From JANQSS01 sp965249735 (GTDB lineage: Bacteria > Bacteroidota > Bacteroidia > Chitinophagales > Saprospiraceae), in NCBI GenBank assembly GCA_965249735.1, contig CBDFMS010000026.1:372001-436000 (forward strand): a stretch of DNA of 64,000 bases, given 5' to 3'. Made by a program: the position numbers and the translations under genes. Below, piece by piece: positions 1-7,958 of this stretch. The first letter of the stretch is position 1; every line of letters starts with the position of its first letter. Under the pieces are notes generated by a model. The model had not been told where the DNA came from, did no database searches, and worked only from the letters and a program-made list of their open reading frames with translations.

Positions 1-590
1 GCGATAAAATCGTAGAGCGTGGGCGTAAGATGAATTGAATTTTCTCCTATGTTAATAATCGTCTCGTAGTCTTTTGTTTCAATTTTTAATAGGCGGCTTT
101 TATTAGCCAATGCCTTTAGAAAATTATCAGTAGCTGCAGACTCAAAATCACCGGCCGACCATGCTGACTTATCGTCATTCGGTCCTCCACTAATATTGGT
201 TCTATTATTGAGTCTATAAAATTGATTTCTTACATAGAACTGATACTTTTCTGCCAGAGTAATATGCACCAGAGATTGAACTTCATTCGGTACTTCAGCG
301 ACCATCTTCTCTAGGTAATCCATGGATTTGATGTCTCCTTGTTCTTCCAACTCCGCTATAAAATTGGCTTTAAACTGGATTCCTTTAATCCAGTGTGTTC
401 TGACATCTTTTGCTTCGGCGAGTGTGATAATATCATCAACAACCTCCGACGCGGCATTAGGTAGGCCCTTCTTTTGCAGGTTTTCAACCGTTGACCATAA
501 TCGGTCGAACTCAGGATCAACCGGAGAACTATGCCAGTTTAAAAGTGCCATAAAAGGTAGTATGATGAATAATGAGGTGAAATATTTCAT
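1..590 (-). CDS. Alpha-2-macroglobulin-like protein, N-terminal part (runs off window)
   Basis: An open minus-strand frame starts at an ATG at 588-590 and stays open to the window edge, so about 196 residues of the N terminus are present and the C-terminal end lies outside. The protein opens with a hydrophobic secretion signal (MKYFTSLFIILPFMALL) followed by a helical region reading 'FDRLWSTVENLQKKGLPNAA'. From memory this W-x-x-V-x-x-L-x-x-K-G-L-P pattern begins the very large alpha-2-macroglobulin/MG2 proteins of Bacteroidota, periplasmic or outer-membrane proteins thought to trap proteases. The thioester and MG domains would lie beyond base 1, so the family call rests on the N terminus only. 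It could be another large secreted helical-repeat protein. The plus-strand frame at 322-741 is a shadow of this gene. Confidence 0.7.
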   Translation of the reverse strand, partial: MKYFTSLFIILPFMALLNWHSSPVDPEFDRLWSTVENLQKKGLPNAASEVVDDIITLAEAKDVRTHWIKGIQFKANFIAELEEQGDIKSMDYLEKMVAEVPNEVQSLVHITLAEKYQFYVRNQFYRLNNRTNISGGPNDDKSAWSAGDFESAATDNFLKALANKSRLLKIETKDYETIINIGENSIHLTPTLYDFI

Positions 591-776
591 AGCTTCTGTC
601 AATTTTGGAATCAATGATGTCCTGCAGACGCATTGGGAGCGTATACGCCACCAATCTGTAGTCATGCAAAATCTTGTCATTCATAAGACGATAGTAGGAA
701 AGATTCTACACAAAAACACACTTTTTTTAACATTTGGTTAACTGCCTCAATGGTAGTTCAACCTTGTATCTTGTCC

Positions 777-1817
777 CTAAGCAAATCTTTTGATATCAGC
801 TTCCTTCATCAAAGCTGTATGTTCATAGACATGATCAACTAATTGCTTGCTGAAGTATGGGGCCAGTATGGTTCCTTTTGTTCCCAGGCCGTTGAAGATA
901 AGTAGTTGAGGAAACGATAAATGACGTCCAATTAACGGTCTTCGATCCCGCACCGTGGGACGGATTGCCGCAAGATGCCTGTGAATAAATGGATCCGGCT
1001 TATATGTACTCCTCAATTTCTGTAATAGAATTCGTTCTCCGTCCTGGTTTGGTTCACTGTCAATAAATTCCCAGTAATTAAGCGACCCGCACCAAAGAAT
1101 ATCATCACCCTTCGGTAGCAATATCAAATCCTTTTTATAGGCAAATGGCAATAGCCCTGGTTGTTTTAACTCAAACAATTCTCCCTTCGTAGGTTGAAAA
1201 GGTAAATAGTTAAACCATGGATTTTTTTGTCCTCCTGCACCCTCACAAAAGATCATATACTTCGCACGAATATTTTTATAACGTACCCCCTTCTCCACTA
1301 AACTAATTTGTTCGTATTCCATCGCTTCGTCAATCAGGAGACCTTTTTTTAGTAACTCATCTCTTGTATATTCTATTATTTTTTGAATATCCACTCGGTA
1401 AGCCTTATTTATTTTATACAAGATCGGAGAGAGTTTGATGTAAGAATCGTCACTTAGGGTAGTTGCTTCGATGAAGTCTTGATAATATTCATCTGAGGTC
1501 TTAGCTTCTACATCATCGATAAATCGATGATCTTGCATAGCCCGGATTATTGGCATTTCATAAATGAGCTTGTGCTGCATTTCATCTTCCCATGCAGAAT
1601 AAAACTTCCTTGCTTCGGTATTCAATAAATTGAATTGCCAACTCAATACAAACCGACGGCCTGTTATTGGATTGACTAATCCTGCTGCAATTTTACTTGA
1701 AGTCGAAGGTTCGTTTTTGTCGAAGACAACAACAGATTTATTCGCTTGCAACAGTCTACGCACTAATAGACTTCCTGCCAGGCCTTGCCCCACCACAATG
1801 ACATCAACATCATGCAT
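777..1817 (-). CDS. FAD-dependent oxidoreductase (DAO family)
   Basis: A 346-residue protein of the D-amino-acid/glycine oxidase fold. The N terminus holds the FAD-binding Rossmann motif (VIVVGQGLAGSLLVRRLL, GxGxxG), then an acidic end of the second strand (VVVFDKNE) and 'AAGLVNPITGRR', a conserved stretch in this family. 'RPTVRDRRPLIGRH' near the C terminus is the usual FAD-contacting region, followed by 'FNGLGTKGTILAPY'. The frame could begin 14 codons earlier at 1859, but that would place the start well inside the upstream gene. The ATG at 1815-1817 gives a compact Rossmann start and an 8-nt overlap (ATGCATGA) with the stop of the YjbR-like gene, so I chose it. The substrate cannot be told from sequence. 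No signal peptide; probably cytoplasmic. Confidence 0.85.
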   Translation of the reverse strand: MHDVDVIVVGQGLAGSLLVRRLLQANKSVVVFDKNEPSTSSKIAAGLVNPITGRRFVLSWQFNLLNTEARKFYSAWEDEMQHKLIYEMPIIRAMQDHRFIDDVEAKTSDEYYQDFIEATTLSDDSYIKLSPILYKINKAYRVDIQKIIEYTRDELLKKGLLIDEAMEYEQISLVEKGVRYKNIRAKYMIFCEGAGGQKNPWFNYLPFQPTKGELFELKQPGLLPFAYKKDLILLPKGDDILWCGSLNYWEFIDSEPNQDGERILLQKLRSTYKPDPFIHRHLAAIRPTVRDRRPLIGRHLSFPQLLIFNGLGTKGTILAPYFSKQLVDHVYEHTALMKEADIKRFA

Positions 1818-2166
1818 CTTCCAATATTTGTCTTGCAGCTTTAGGTAATTTAGCAACAACTAAATCGTAGGAGTGCTGAATTAAATCAAGAATTAGATCA
1901 TCTTCAAGCTCTCGTTCAGTGTACACGGTATTCCAATGCTTTTTGTTCATATGATAGCCCGGGATTATGTCCGGATATCGATCTCGCAATTGCTCGGCTC
2001 TTTCAGGGTCACATTTTAGGTTGATAGCTGCATCCTCCCACTCTAATCCAATCCCGGCAAACATCTTACCCATAACTTTAAAAATCAATGTGTCGGGGCC
2101 AAATGGCAGTGATTCCTCAGCTGCCTTTTTTGAAAGACAATAGTCTCTTAGTTCTTCAATATTCAT
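1810..2166 (-). CDS. MmcQ/YjbR family protein
   Basis: A complete 118-residue protein with the MmcQ/YjbR pattern: an N-terminal helix (MNIEELRDYCLSKKAAEES), 'PFGPDTLIFKVMGKMFAGI', a 'NLKCDPERAEQLRDRYP' strand-helix and 'GYHMNKKHWNTV'. Family members are small CyaY-like alpha/beta proteins, sometimes called DNA-binding on structural grounds, but without a settled role. The length is normal. Its stop codon overlaps the start of the FAD oxidoreductase gene, so the two are probably translated together. Nothing in the pair shows a shared pathway. Confidence 0.85.
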   Translation of the reverse strand: MNIEELRDYCLSKKAAEESLPFGPDTLIFKVMGKMFAGIGLEWEDAAINLKCDPERAEQLRDRYPDIIPGYHMNKKHWNTVYTERELEDDLILDLIQHSYDLVVAKLPKAARQILEDA

Positions 2167-2269
2167 TTTGCGGCTATAAAAGAGTAAACGTACACTTATA
2201 AATTTTCGGATACACTCGAAACGAATAGATCAAATGTCACAAAAAGTAATCCATGAGAGCTTCAACTAA

Positions 2270-4936
2270 TTATTTTATTAAATGTACATTTCCATTTAAC
2301 TGGACCAACTCTTCGTTCGATGTTTTAATTATGGCAAAATAAACATAAATTCCGGTCTCCACTTGATTATCTTTTACCTTCCCCTCCCAACCAACATCTT
2401 CGTCCGTAGAAAGAAAATTAAATCGCTCGAAGACCAAATTCCCCCATCGATCGTAAACTGAAAATTCCATCACCTCAATTTCACATGGGGCAGAGTACAT
2501 TTTAAAGACATCATTAATACCATCGTTGTTGGGTGAAAATGCATTTGGAAAATACACTTTATAAAATTCAGTCAATTCAGTCTGAATCACATGTTGAGCC
2601 ACGCAACCATTTGTATCCGTCACTTCCACTGTGAACTCATAGACTTGGTCGGCTAGAAATGTCGGAGTCAAACAATCGTCACAAGACAACACTGCACCCG
2701 GAGTCCAACGTAATGAATCAAATTCAGTGGAATTGGTTGAAATCGATAAGGAGAACGGCTGGCAAAATTCAGTGGTCAGCTTCTCCGGTCCAATAATTGA
2801 TATATAGGTGGATGAATCTCGTGTCACCGCAACACTATCTTTGGAAGAACAACCATTCATTATATTTTGTAATGTGACATGGTAAATCCCGGCCTGATCA
2901 ATTATTGTGTTAAATTCATCGCCATTATCCAAAATATGACCATAGTCTGTGGTCCAATTAATATTATAAGCTACATTTTGATTTACCGGCTGGATGACAA
3001 TTTCTTTATTTATTGGGTAACAGTTTAGCCGGGGAACTTGAATAATTTCAATTACAGGTTCCTCAAAATCTTCCGAAATGACAATCATTTCTGTCTCACT
3101 ACATCCCAAATTAACTTCTTCAATCGTCAGTGAATATGTGCCGGGCGCATTAATTACAATTGTTGGGTTTGACAACGATTCAACATTCTGACTATCCGGA
3201 ACAGTCCATAAATAACTTATATCATTAGGAGGTGTAGAAGATAAACCACTCAATGTTATTTCAGGAAAATAGCAATTTAAGGTCCGGGAGTCGGTGGTAA
3301 TGGCTGCAAGAAAATTAACCGCTTTGGCATTCACAGTAACAATACTGTCACAACCTTGGGCAGATGAAAAAAGAAAAATATATTCTCCGGATTGTGAGAT
3401 TAGACTGTCTGCTATTACCAGTGGTTCATTTGCACAGAAATCCACATCCTGGGTAAATTCTTTATTAAATCTTATCGCCACGTTTTTTTGGTCAAGTAGA
3501 GTTCGAGCATACCACCAACTATTGATTGTGTTCAAATTCCCATAACTCAAACCCTGAACGTCTCCTTCCCATGTATGGCAGGGTGGCTCACAACCTGTCA
3601 AATTAGAATTAGGGCTTCCTGTTTGAGATGAGAACGGAATATCACGATCATCATAGTACAAAAGTGGAGACAAACCAGCTGGTCTGACGGCATCTAAACT
3701 AAAGCCAATCAAATTAACTTCGACGTCGTAAACTGGAAAATGATACACTCCTTGACGAAATGATGAAATTACTGATATTGAATCTAAATCATTCCCTTGA
3801 TAGATTTCGCCTTGTCCATCCAGTCCGTTCCAGGGTATGCACAATTCAGCATTTATATCCTGAACCGGGACATTAAAATTCAACAAGACATCTCGACTAT
3901 TTGGATCAAATATTCCATTGTTTCCCGTAAAATCAAGCAGTAACTCAATTTCCCCCGATTCGGTTGATTGCGCCCTAAAACAAAAATTATCTGGAAGGCA
4001 ACCTTCAGACCCCAGGATTTTAAGTTCGCCTAGATCTGCCGTTCGAAACAGGTCGATGGGGTCATTTAGAAAAACCGGATATTCACCAACAATGGAATTT
4101 TCATCCAATCTACTTTTTCTATTATCCGAAATTGATCCAAAATTAGAGGCACCAAAACTATTGAGTGCAACGCTAAACGCCGCACCTCTAAACTGACTTT
4201 TATCAAAATCCATAAGTGTAACAAAAGCAGCGCCATCATCATCCGGATCAGGTGCCACGATATAGAATGATCCGTTAAACGGTCTGTCAAAATTGGAATC
4301 AAAACTCGTAGGAGGTGGTGAAAACAATGCCCATTGCTCTGACCACACCCGCCCTTTTTTTCCAACCATTGGATTTACGGAACAATCTGCCACAGTAATA
4401 TCCCATAGTGGAATGTAATAAGCTCCGGATCCAAACCCAGTGCGCTCGAATTCTATGTAGTAATCCCCTTCTGTCGTCCACCCGTTCTGAATGAGCTCTG
4501 CACTCGAAATTGTAATTTGATCATAGCCGAACGGTCCGACCAGAGCCCTCGGCCCGTTGAATGCCTCTTGCCATTCTCCAATTCGAGCACTACCCTGGTT
4601 GACCACATCACTGCTATAGACCAATTGACCGTTGGGGTCTTTGACGTGGAATCTGAAATTATTACCGAAACCAATTGGGCTATCTGCGTCACTAAATCCT
4701 AATAACAAACACTCGGTATTCGGATCTAGAATCCGGACTTGCAATTTTGTCGATGATTCAGTATCGTCGAAATTGGCAAAATTGCCATAGTCCCTACTTC
4801 CGATGTATATAGCTGCTATATCAGTGGTGATACGACCGTTGACGTTGATCATTTCATTGGGTGCCAATTCACGTGTACCTTCGGCATGACCTAACAAGGG
4901 CAGCAATAGGATAAATAAGAAACGTAGCCGTATCAT
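2270..4936 (-). CDS. Large T9SS-secreted protein with gliding-motility type C-terminal domain
   Basis: An 888-residue secreted protein. I place the start at the ATG at 4934-4936, because it leads directly into a signal peptide (MIRLRFLFILLLPLLGHA, cleavage probably after GHA); the 38 codons upstream in the same frame are charged and Cys-rich and do not look like a protein start. The middle has Ig/PKD-like segments around residues 520-760 ('GTYSLTIEEVNLGCSE', 'GIYHVTLQNIMNGCSSKDS'). The last ~95 residues are the gliding-motility-associated C-terminal domain (VYFPNAFSPNNDGINDVF, then 'VYDRWGNLVF' and 'TGIYVYFAIIKT'). In Bacteroidota this domain directs export by the type IX secretion system and surface retention. 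The N-terminal two thirds are not a family I recognise. It lies directly downstream of the SRP RNA and its U-tract. Confidence 0.88.
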   Translation of the reverse strand: MIRLRFLFILLLPLLGHAEGTRELAPNEMINVNGRITTDIAAIYIGSRDYGNFANFDDTESSTKLQVRILDPNTECLLLGFSDADSPIGFGNNFRFHVKDPNGQLVYSSDVVNQGSARIGEWQEAFNGPRALVGPFGYDQITISSAELIQNGWTTEGDYYIEFERTGFGSGAYYIPLWDITVADCSVNPMVGKKGRVWSEQWALFSPPPTSFDSNFDRPFNGSFYIVAPDPDDDGAAFVTLMDFDKSQFRGAAFSVALNSFGASNFGSISDNRKSRLDENSIVGEYPVFLNDPIDLFRTADLGELKILGSEGCLPDNFCFRAQSTESGEIELLLDFTGNNGIFDPNSRDVLLNFNVPVQDINAELCIPWNGLDGQGEIYQGNDLDSISVISSFRQGVYHFPVYDVEVNLIGFSLDAVRPAGLSPLLYYDDRDIPFSSQTGSPNSNLTGCEPPCHTWEGDVQGLSYGNLNTINSWWYARTLLDQKNVAIRFNKEFTQDVDFCANEPLVIADSLISQSGEYIFLFSSAQGCDSIVTVNAKAVNFLAAITTDSRTLNCYFPEITLSGLSSTPPNDISYLWTVPDSQNVESLSNPTIVINAPGTYSLTIEEVNLGCSETEMIVISEDFEEPVIEIIQVPRLNCYPINKEIVIQPVNQNVAYNINWTTDYGHILDNGDEFNTIIDQAGIYHVTLQNIMNGCSSKDSVAVTRDSSTYISIIGPEKLTTEFCQPFSLSISTNSTEFDSLRWTPGAVLSCDDCLTPTFLADQVYEFTVEVTDTNGCVAQHVIQTELTEFYKVYFPNAFSPNNDGINDVFKMYSAPCEIEVMEFSVYDRWGNLVFERFNFLSTDEDVGWEGKVKDNQVETGIYVYFAIIKTSNEELVQLNGNVHLIK

Positions 4937-5060
4937 TTGTTTAAACAAAGTACAACAAAATCCTCCTTTTCCTCTAATGTTGATTAATAATGTCCTTTGG
5001 CCGGTGCAGCGGACATAAAATCTTCCGGTGTGAAATAATTCGGAGTTCACCGTATGGCAT

Positions 5061-5067
5061 AAAAAAA
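5061..5067 (-). terminator. U-tract ending the SRP RNA
   Basis: On the minus strand the closing stem of the SRP RNA is followed at once by a run of seven T. The RNA's own terminal helix plus this run makes a rho-independent terminator. Confidence 0.7.
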
Positions 5068-5158
5068 GTGAGCAATCACACCGATCGCTACAACCTCCTA
5101 CCCTTGCTGCGTTTCCGCCCTGGGGGATTTAGAGGGAGCTGATCGCATGACGCTCACC
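5068..5158 (-). ncRNA. ffs: Signal recognition particle RNA (small bacterial type)
   Basis: The minus strand carries the conserved apical domain of the Bacteroidota SRP RNA, CAGGGCGGAAACGCAGCAAG, where GGAAAC and GCAGCAAG correspond to the GGAA tetraloop and the asymmetric A-rich loop that bind Ffh. The flanks fold into one long hairpin: GTGAGC at the 5' end (5157-5152) pairs with GCTCAC at the 3' end (5073-5068), and inside it CGATC pairs with GATCG. The ~91-nt length suits a 4.5S-type RNA without an Alu domain. A TATATTTG box lies a few bases upstream and a T-run follows. The RNA guides co-translational membrane targeting with Ffh and FtsY. Confidence 0.85.
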
Positions 5159-5163
5159 GAGGG

Positions 5164-5171
5164 CAAATATA
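5164..5171 (-). promoter_or_regulatory. Putative promoter -7 box of the SRP RNA gene
   Basis: TATATTTG on the minus strand fits the Bacteroidota TAnnTTTG element. It ends about 6 bases before the inferred 5' end of the SRP RNA, the expected spacing. No clear -33 TTTG is visible at the usual distance. Confidence 0.55.
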
Positions 5172-5425
5172 CAGGGAAAAAATGGTAATGTAGTGCGGCT
5201 TTCAAGTTGATTTCTTCATTTTTAATGCGCTCCCAAAAAGCCATTCTGCTGGCCTTGATTTCATTGCAGAATCTACCCATTCGAACGACTCGTTTTAAGT
5301 CAGGCCATTTTCATCGCTCTTATAAATTCTACTATGCGTACGATCCTTATAAACTCTATATGATTTGACATGTTGAATCTTCTGAACTAAGCCATTTTTA
5401 ATTACTAATTCACGGTCCAATTAAG

Positions 5426-5433
5426 TACATTTG
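5426..5433 (+). promoter_or_regulatory. Putative gyrA promoter -7 box
   Basis: TACATTTG matches the Bacteroidota TAnnTTTG consensus and lies 40 bases before the gyrA start codon. This would give a leader of about 30-35 nt. No good -33 element is visible. Confidence 0.5.
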
Positions 5434-5473
5434 TGGGCCTTTTGCAGAAACACTCGTATAAAAGAAAAAGTAA

Positions 5474-7945
5474 ATGAGTAACGATCAGAGAATCATTCCA
5501 ATAAATATTGAAGATGAGATGAAATCGGCTTACATCGACTATTCGATGTCAGTCATCGTGGCCCGTGCCCTTCCCGACGTTCGTGACGGACTCAAACCCG
5601 TACACAGACGTATACTCTATGGAATGGATCAATTAGGTTTGACACCATCAAAATCGCACAAAAAAAGTGCCCGGATTGTGGGTGAGGTTTTGGGTAAATA
5701 TCACCCACATGGCGATGGATCAGTTTATGACGCCATGGTACGTATGGCACAAGAGTGGTCGTTACGCTACCCATTAGTCGACGGGCAAGGCAACTTTGGG
5801 TCTGTAGATGGTGATAGTCCGGCGGCCATGCGATATACTGAAGCAAGATTGGGCCGCATCGCAGATAAGATTCTGGATGATATCAAAAAAGAAACCGTCG
5901 ATTTTGAGCTAAATTTTGATGATTCGCTGGAAGAGCCTTCAATCCTTCCGACACGCATCCCAACGCTGCTGTTAAATGGAGCTTCAGGTATCGCTGTCGG
6001 GATGGCAACGAACATGATGCCGCACAATCTGAGAGAAGTGATTGATGGATTGGTTGCTTATGTGGACAACCCGGATATTACGATTGACGAGTTAATGGAC
6101 ACCCATATAAAAGCGCCTGATTTTCCGACAGGTGGCACCATCCATGGTCTGAGTGGTGTGAGGGAAGCGTTTAGAACAGGACGAGGACGGATTATTGTCC
6201 GGGGAAAAGCGCGAATTGAAACAGAAAGCAATGGTAAAGAAACCATCATCATTAATGAAATTCCTTACCAGGTCAATAAGGCTACATTGATCACGAAGAT
6301 TGCTGAAATGGTGAATGCGGAACGTATCGTCGGCGTCAGTGCTGTACGCGACGAGTCTGACCGTAAAGGAATGCGCATCGTCATCGAGATCAAGCGAGAT
6401 GCGATGGCCAATGTTGTGCTAAGCAAACTCTTTAAATATACAGCGCTCCAGTCGTCTTTCGGCGTAAACAACATTGCTTTGGTCAATGGACGCCCAATGA
6501 CACTGAATCTCAAAGACATGTTGCGTCATTTCATCGAGTTCAGAATTGAAGTGGTCGTACGGAGAACAAAATACGACTTGCGCAAAGCAGAAGAGCGCGC
6601 TCATATATTAGAGGGCTTACTGATTGCCCTGGATCACCTGGATGAAGTCATTGCCCTTATACGCGGTAGCAGAACCGTAGATGATGCCAGACAAGGATTA
6701 ATGGAGACGTTCAAACTTTCAGAAATTCAAGCCAAGGCTATTCTTGAAATGCGCTTGCAAAAACTTACGGGTCTTGAACGCGATAAAATAAAAGACGAAT
6801 ACGACGAACTCCAGGTAAAAATTGCACACTACAAAGCAATCATCTCTGACGAGCAAATGCAAAAAGATATCGTCAAAGAAGAATTACTGGAGGTCAAGGA
6901 CCAATTTGGTGATGATCGACGAACTGACATAACCTATGCTGATGGAGAAATAAGTATTGAGGACATGATCCCAAATCATGAATCCGTCGTTACAATCTCG
7001 CACCTTGGCTATATTAAACGAACTCAGGTCAGCGAATATCGCGTTCAATCCCGGGGCGGTAGAGGATCGCAAGGAAGTAAAACCAGGGATTCTGATTACA
7101 TCGAACATATGTTTGTAGCTAGTAATCACAACTACCTGTTGTTGTTCACTGAACGAGGGCGATGTTTTTGGTTGCGTGTATATGAAATCCCGGAAGCTTC
7201 AAAAAATTCAACCGGGCGGGTTATTCAAAATTTAATTAATATTCCAAAAGATGATAAGGTCAAGGCCTATATCATTATTAAAGATTTGACAGATAGTGAG
7301 TATATCAATAACCACTATGTCATGTTCTGCACACGAAAAGGATTAATTAAAAAGACCATCGTAGAAGCCTTTTCCCGACCACGTACCAATGGAATAAATG
7401 CCATCACAATTAGGGAAGATGACAATTTAATCGAAGCTAAACTTACAACAGGGAACAGCCAAATATTAATTGCTAATGCAAATGGACGAGCCATTCGTTT
7501 TGAAGAAGAAAAAGTTCGGTCCATGGGTAGAAGTGCAGCAGGTGTCCGTGGAATCAGACTGGATGCAGGTGACGATCACGTTATCGGAATGATCTGTGTC
7601 GATCCGGAAGACGAATTAACTTCCATATTAGTTATTTCTGAAAAAGGTTTGGGTAAGCGATCTTCACTAGACGACTACCGAATTACAAATCGAGGTGGAA
7701 AAGGTGTGAAGACCTTAAAAGTAACCGAGAAAACAGGGAGAACTGTTGCATTGAAATCAGTCATTCCTGCCGACGACCTCATGATCACAAGTAAGGAAGG
7801 TATTACCATTCGAATGAAGGTAGATGGTTTGAGAGAAACCGGCAGAGCAACGCAAGGAGTCAAAGTCATCAATTTGCAAAAGAATGATGCCATAGCTGAT
7901 GTTGCCGTGGTTCGAATATCTGATGACGTCGACGAAGAAGAATAA
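5474..7945 (+). CDS. gyrA: DNA gyrase subunit A
   Basis: An 823-residue GyrA, the DNA cleavage/rejoining subunit of gyrase (A2B2), which introduces negative supercoils using ATP. The N-terminal winged-helix domain is near-canonical: 'DVRDGLKPVHRRILYGM', 'GKYHPHGDGSVYDAMVRM', and 'AAMRYTEARL' with the catalytic Tyr121. A coiled-coil region (~residues 370-490) follows. The C-terminal six-bladed pinwheel contains the GyrA box QSRGGRG at residues 525-531, which separates gyrase from topoisomerase IV. The acidic tail (DDVDEEE) is also typical. In the quinolone-resistance region, the residue matching E. coli Ser83 is Gly82. The start codon follows a promoter-like TACATTTG box. Two FG-GAP lipoprotein genes follow 13 nt downstream; no functional link is evident. 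Confidence 0.97.
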   Translation: MSNDQRIIPINIEDEMKSAYIDYSMSVIVARALPDVRDGLKPVHRRILYGMDQLGLTPSKSHKKSARIVGEVLGKYHPHGDGSVYDAMVRMAQEWSLRYPLVDGQGNFGSVDGDSPAAMRYTEARLGRIADKILDDIKKETVDFELNFDDSLEEPSILPTRIPTLLLNGASGIAVGMATNMMPHNLREVIDGLVAYVDNPDITIDELMDTHIKAPDFPTGGTIHGLSGVREAFRTGRGRIIVRGKARIETESNGKETIIINEIPYQVNKATLITKIAEMVNAERIVGVSAVRDESDRKGMRIVIEIKRDAMANVVLSKLFKYTALQSSFGVNNIALVNGRPMTLNLKDMLRHFIEFRIEVVVRRTKYDLRKAEERAHILEGLLIALDHLDEVIALIRGSRTVDDARQGLMETFKLSEIQAKAILEMRLQKLTGLERDKIKDEYDELQVKIAHYKAIISDEQMQKDIVKEELLEVKDQFGDDRRTDITYADGEISIEDMIPNHESVVTISHLGYIKRTQVSEYRVQSRGGRGSQGSKTRDSDYIEHMFVASNHNYLLLFTERGRCFWLRVYEIPEASKNSTGRVIQNLINIPKDDKVKAYIIIKDLTDSEYINNHYVMFCTRKGLIKKTIVEAFSRPRTNGINAITIREDDNLIEAKLTTGNSQILIANANGRAIRFEEEKVRSMGRSAAGVRGIRLDAGDDHVIGMICVDPEDELTSILVISEKGLGKRSSLDDYRITNRGGKGVKTLKVTEKTGRTVALKSVIPADDLMITSKEGITIRMKVDGLRETGRATQGVKVINLQKNDAIADVAVVRISDDVDEEE

Positions 7946-7958
7946 ACAATTGTAGCAT

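Noticed and set aside
322..741. 139-codon plus-strand frame at the window start
   Set aside because: It is antisense to the alpha-2-macroglobulin-like gene, whose minus-strand frame has a signal peptide and a family motif.
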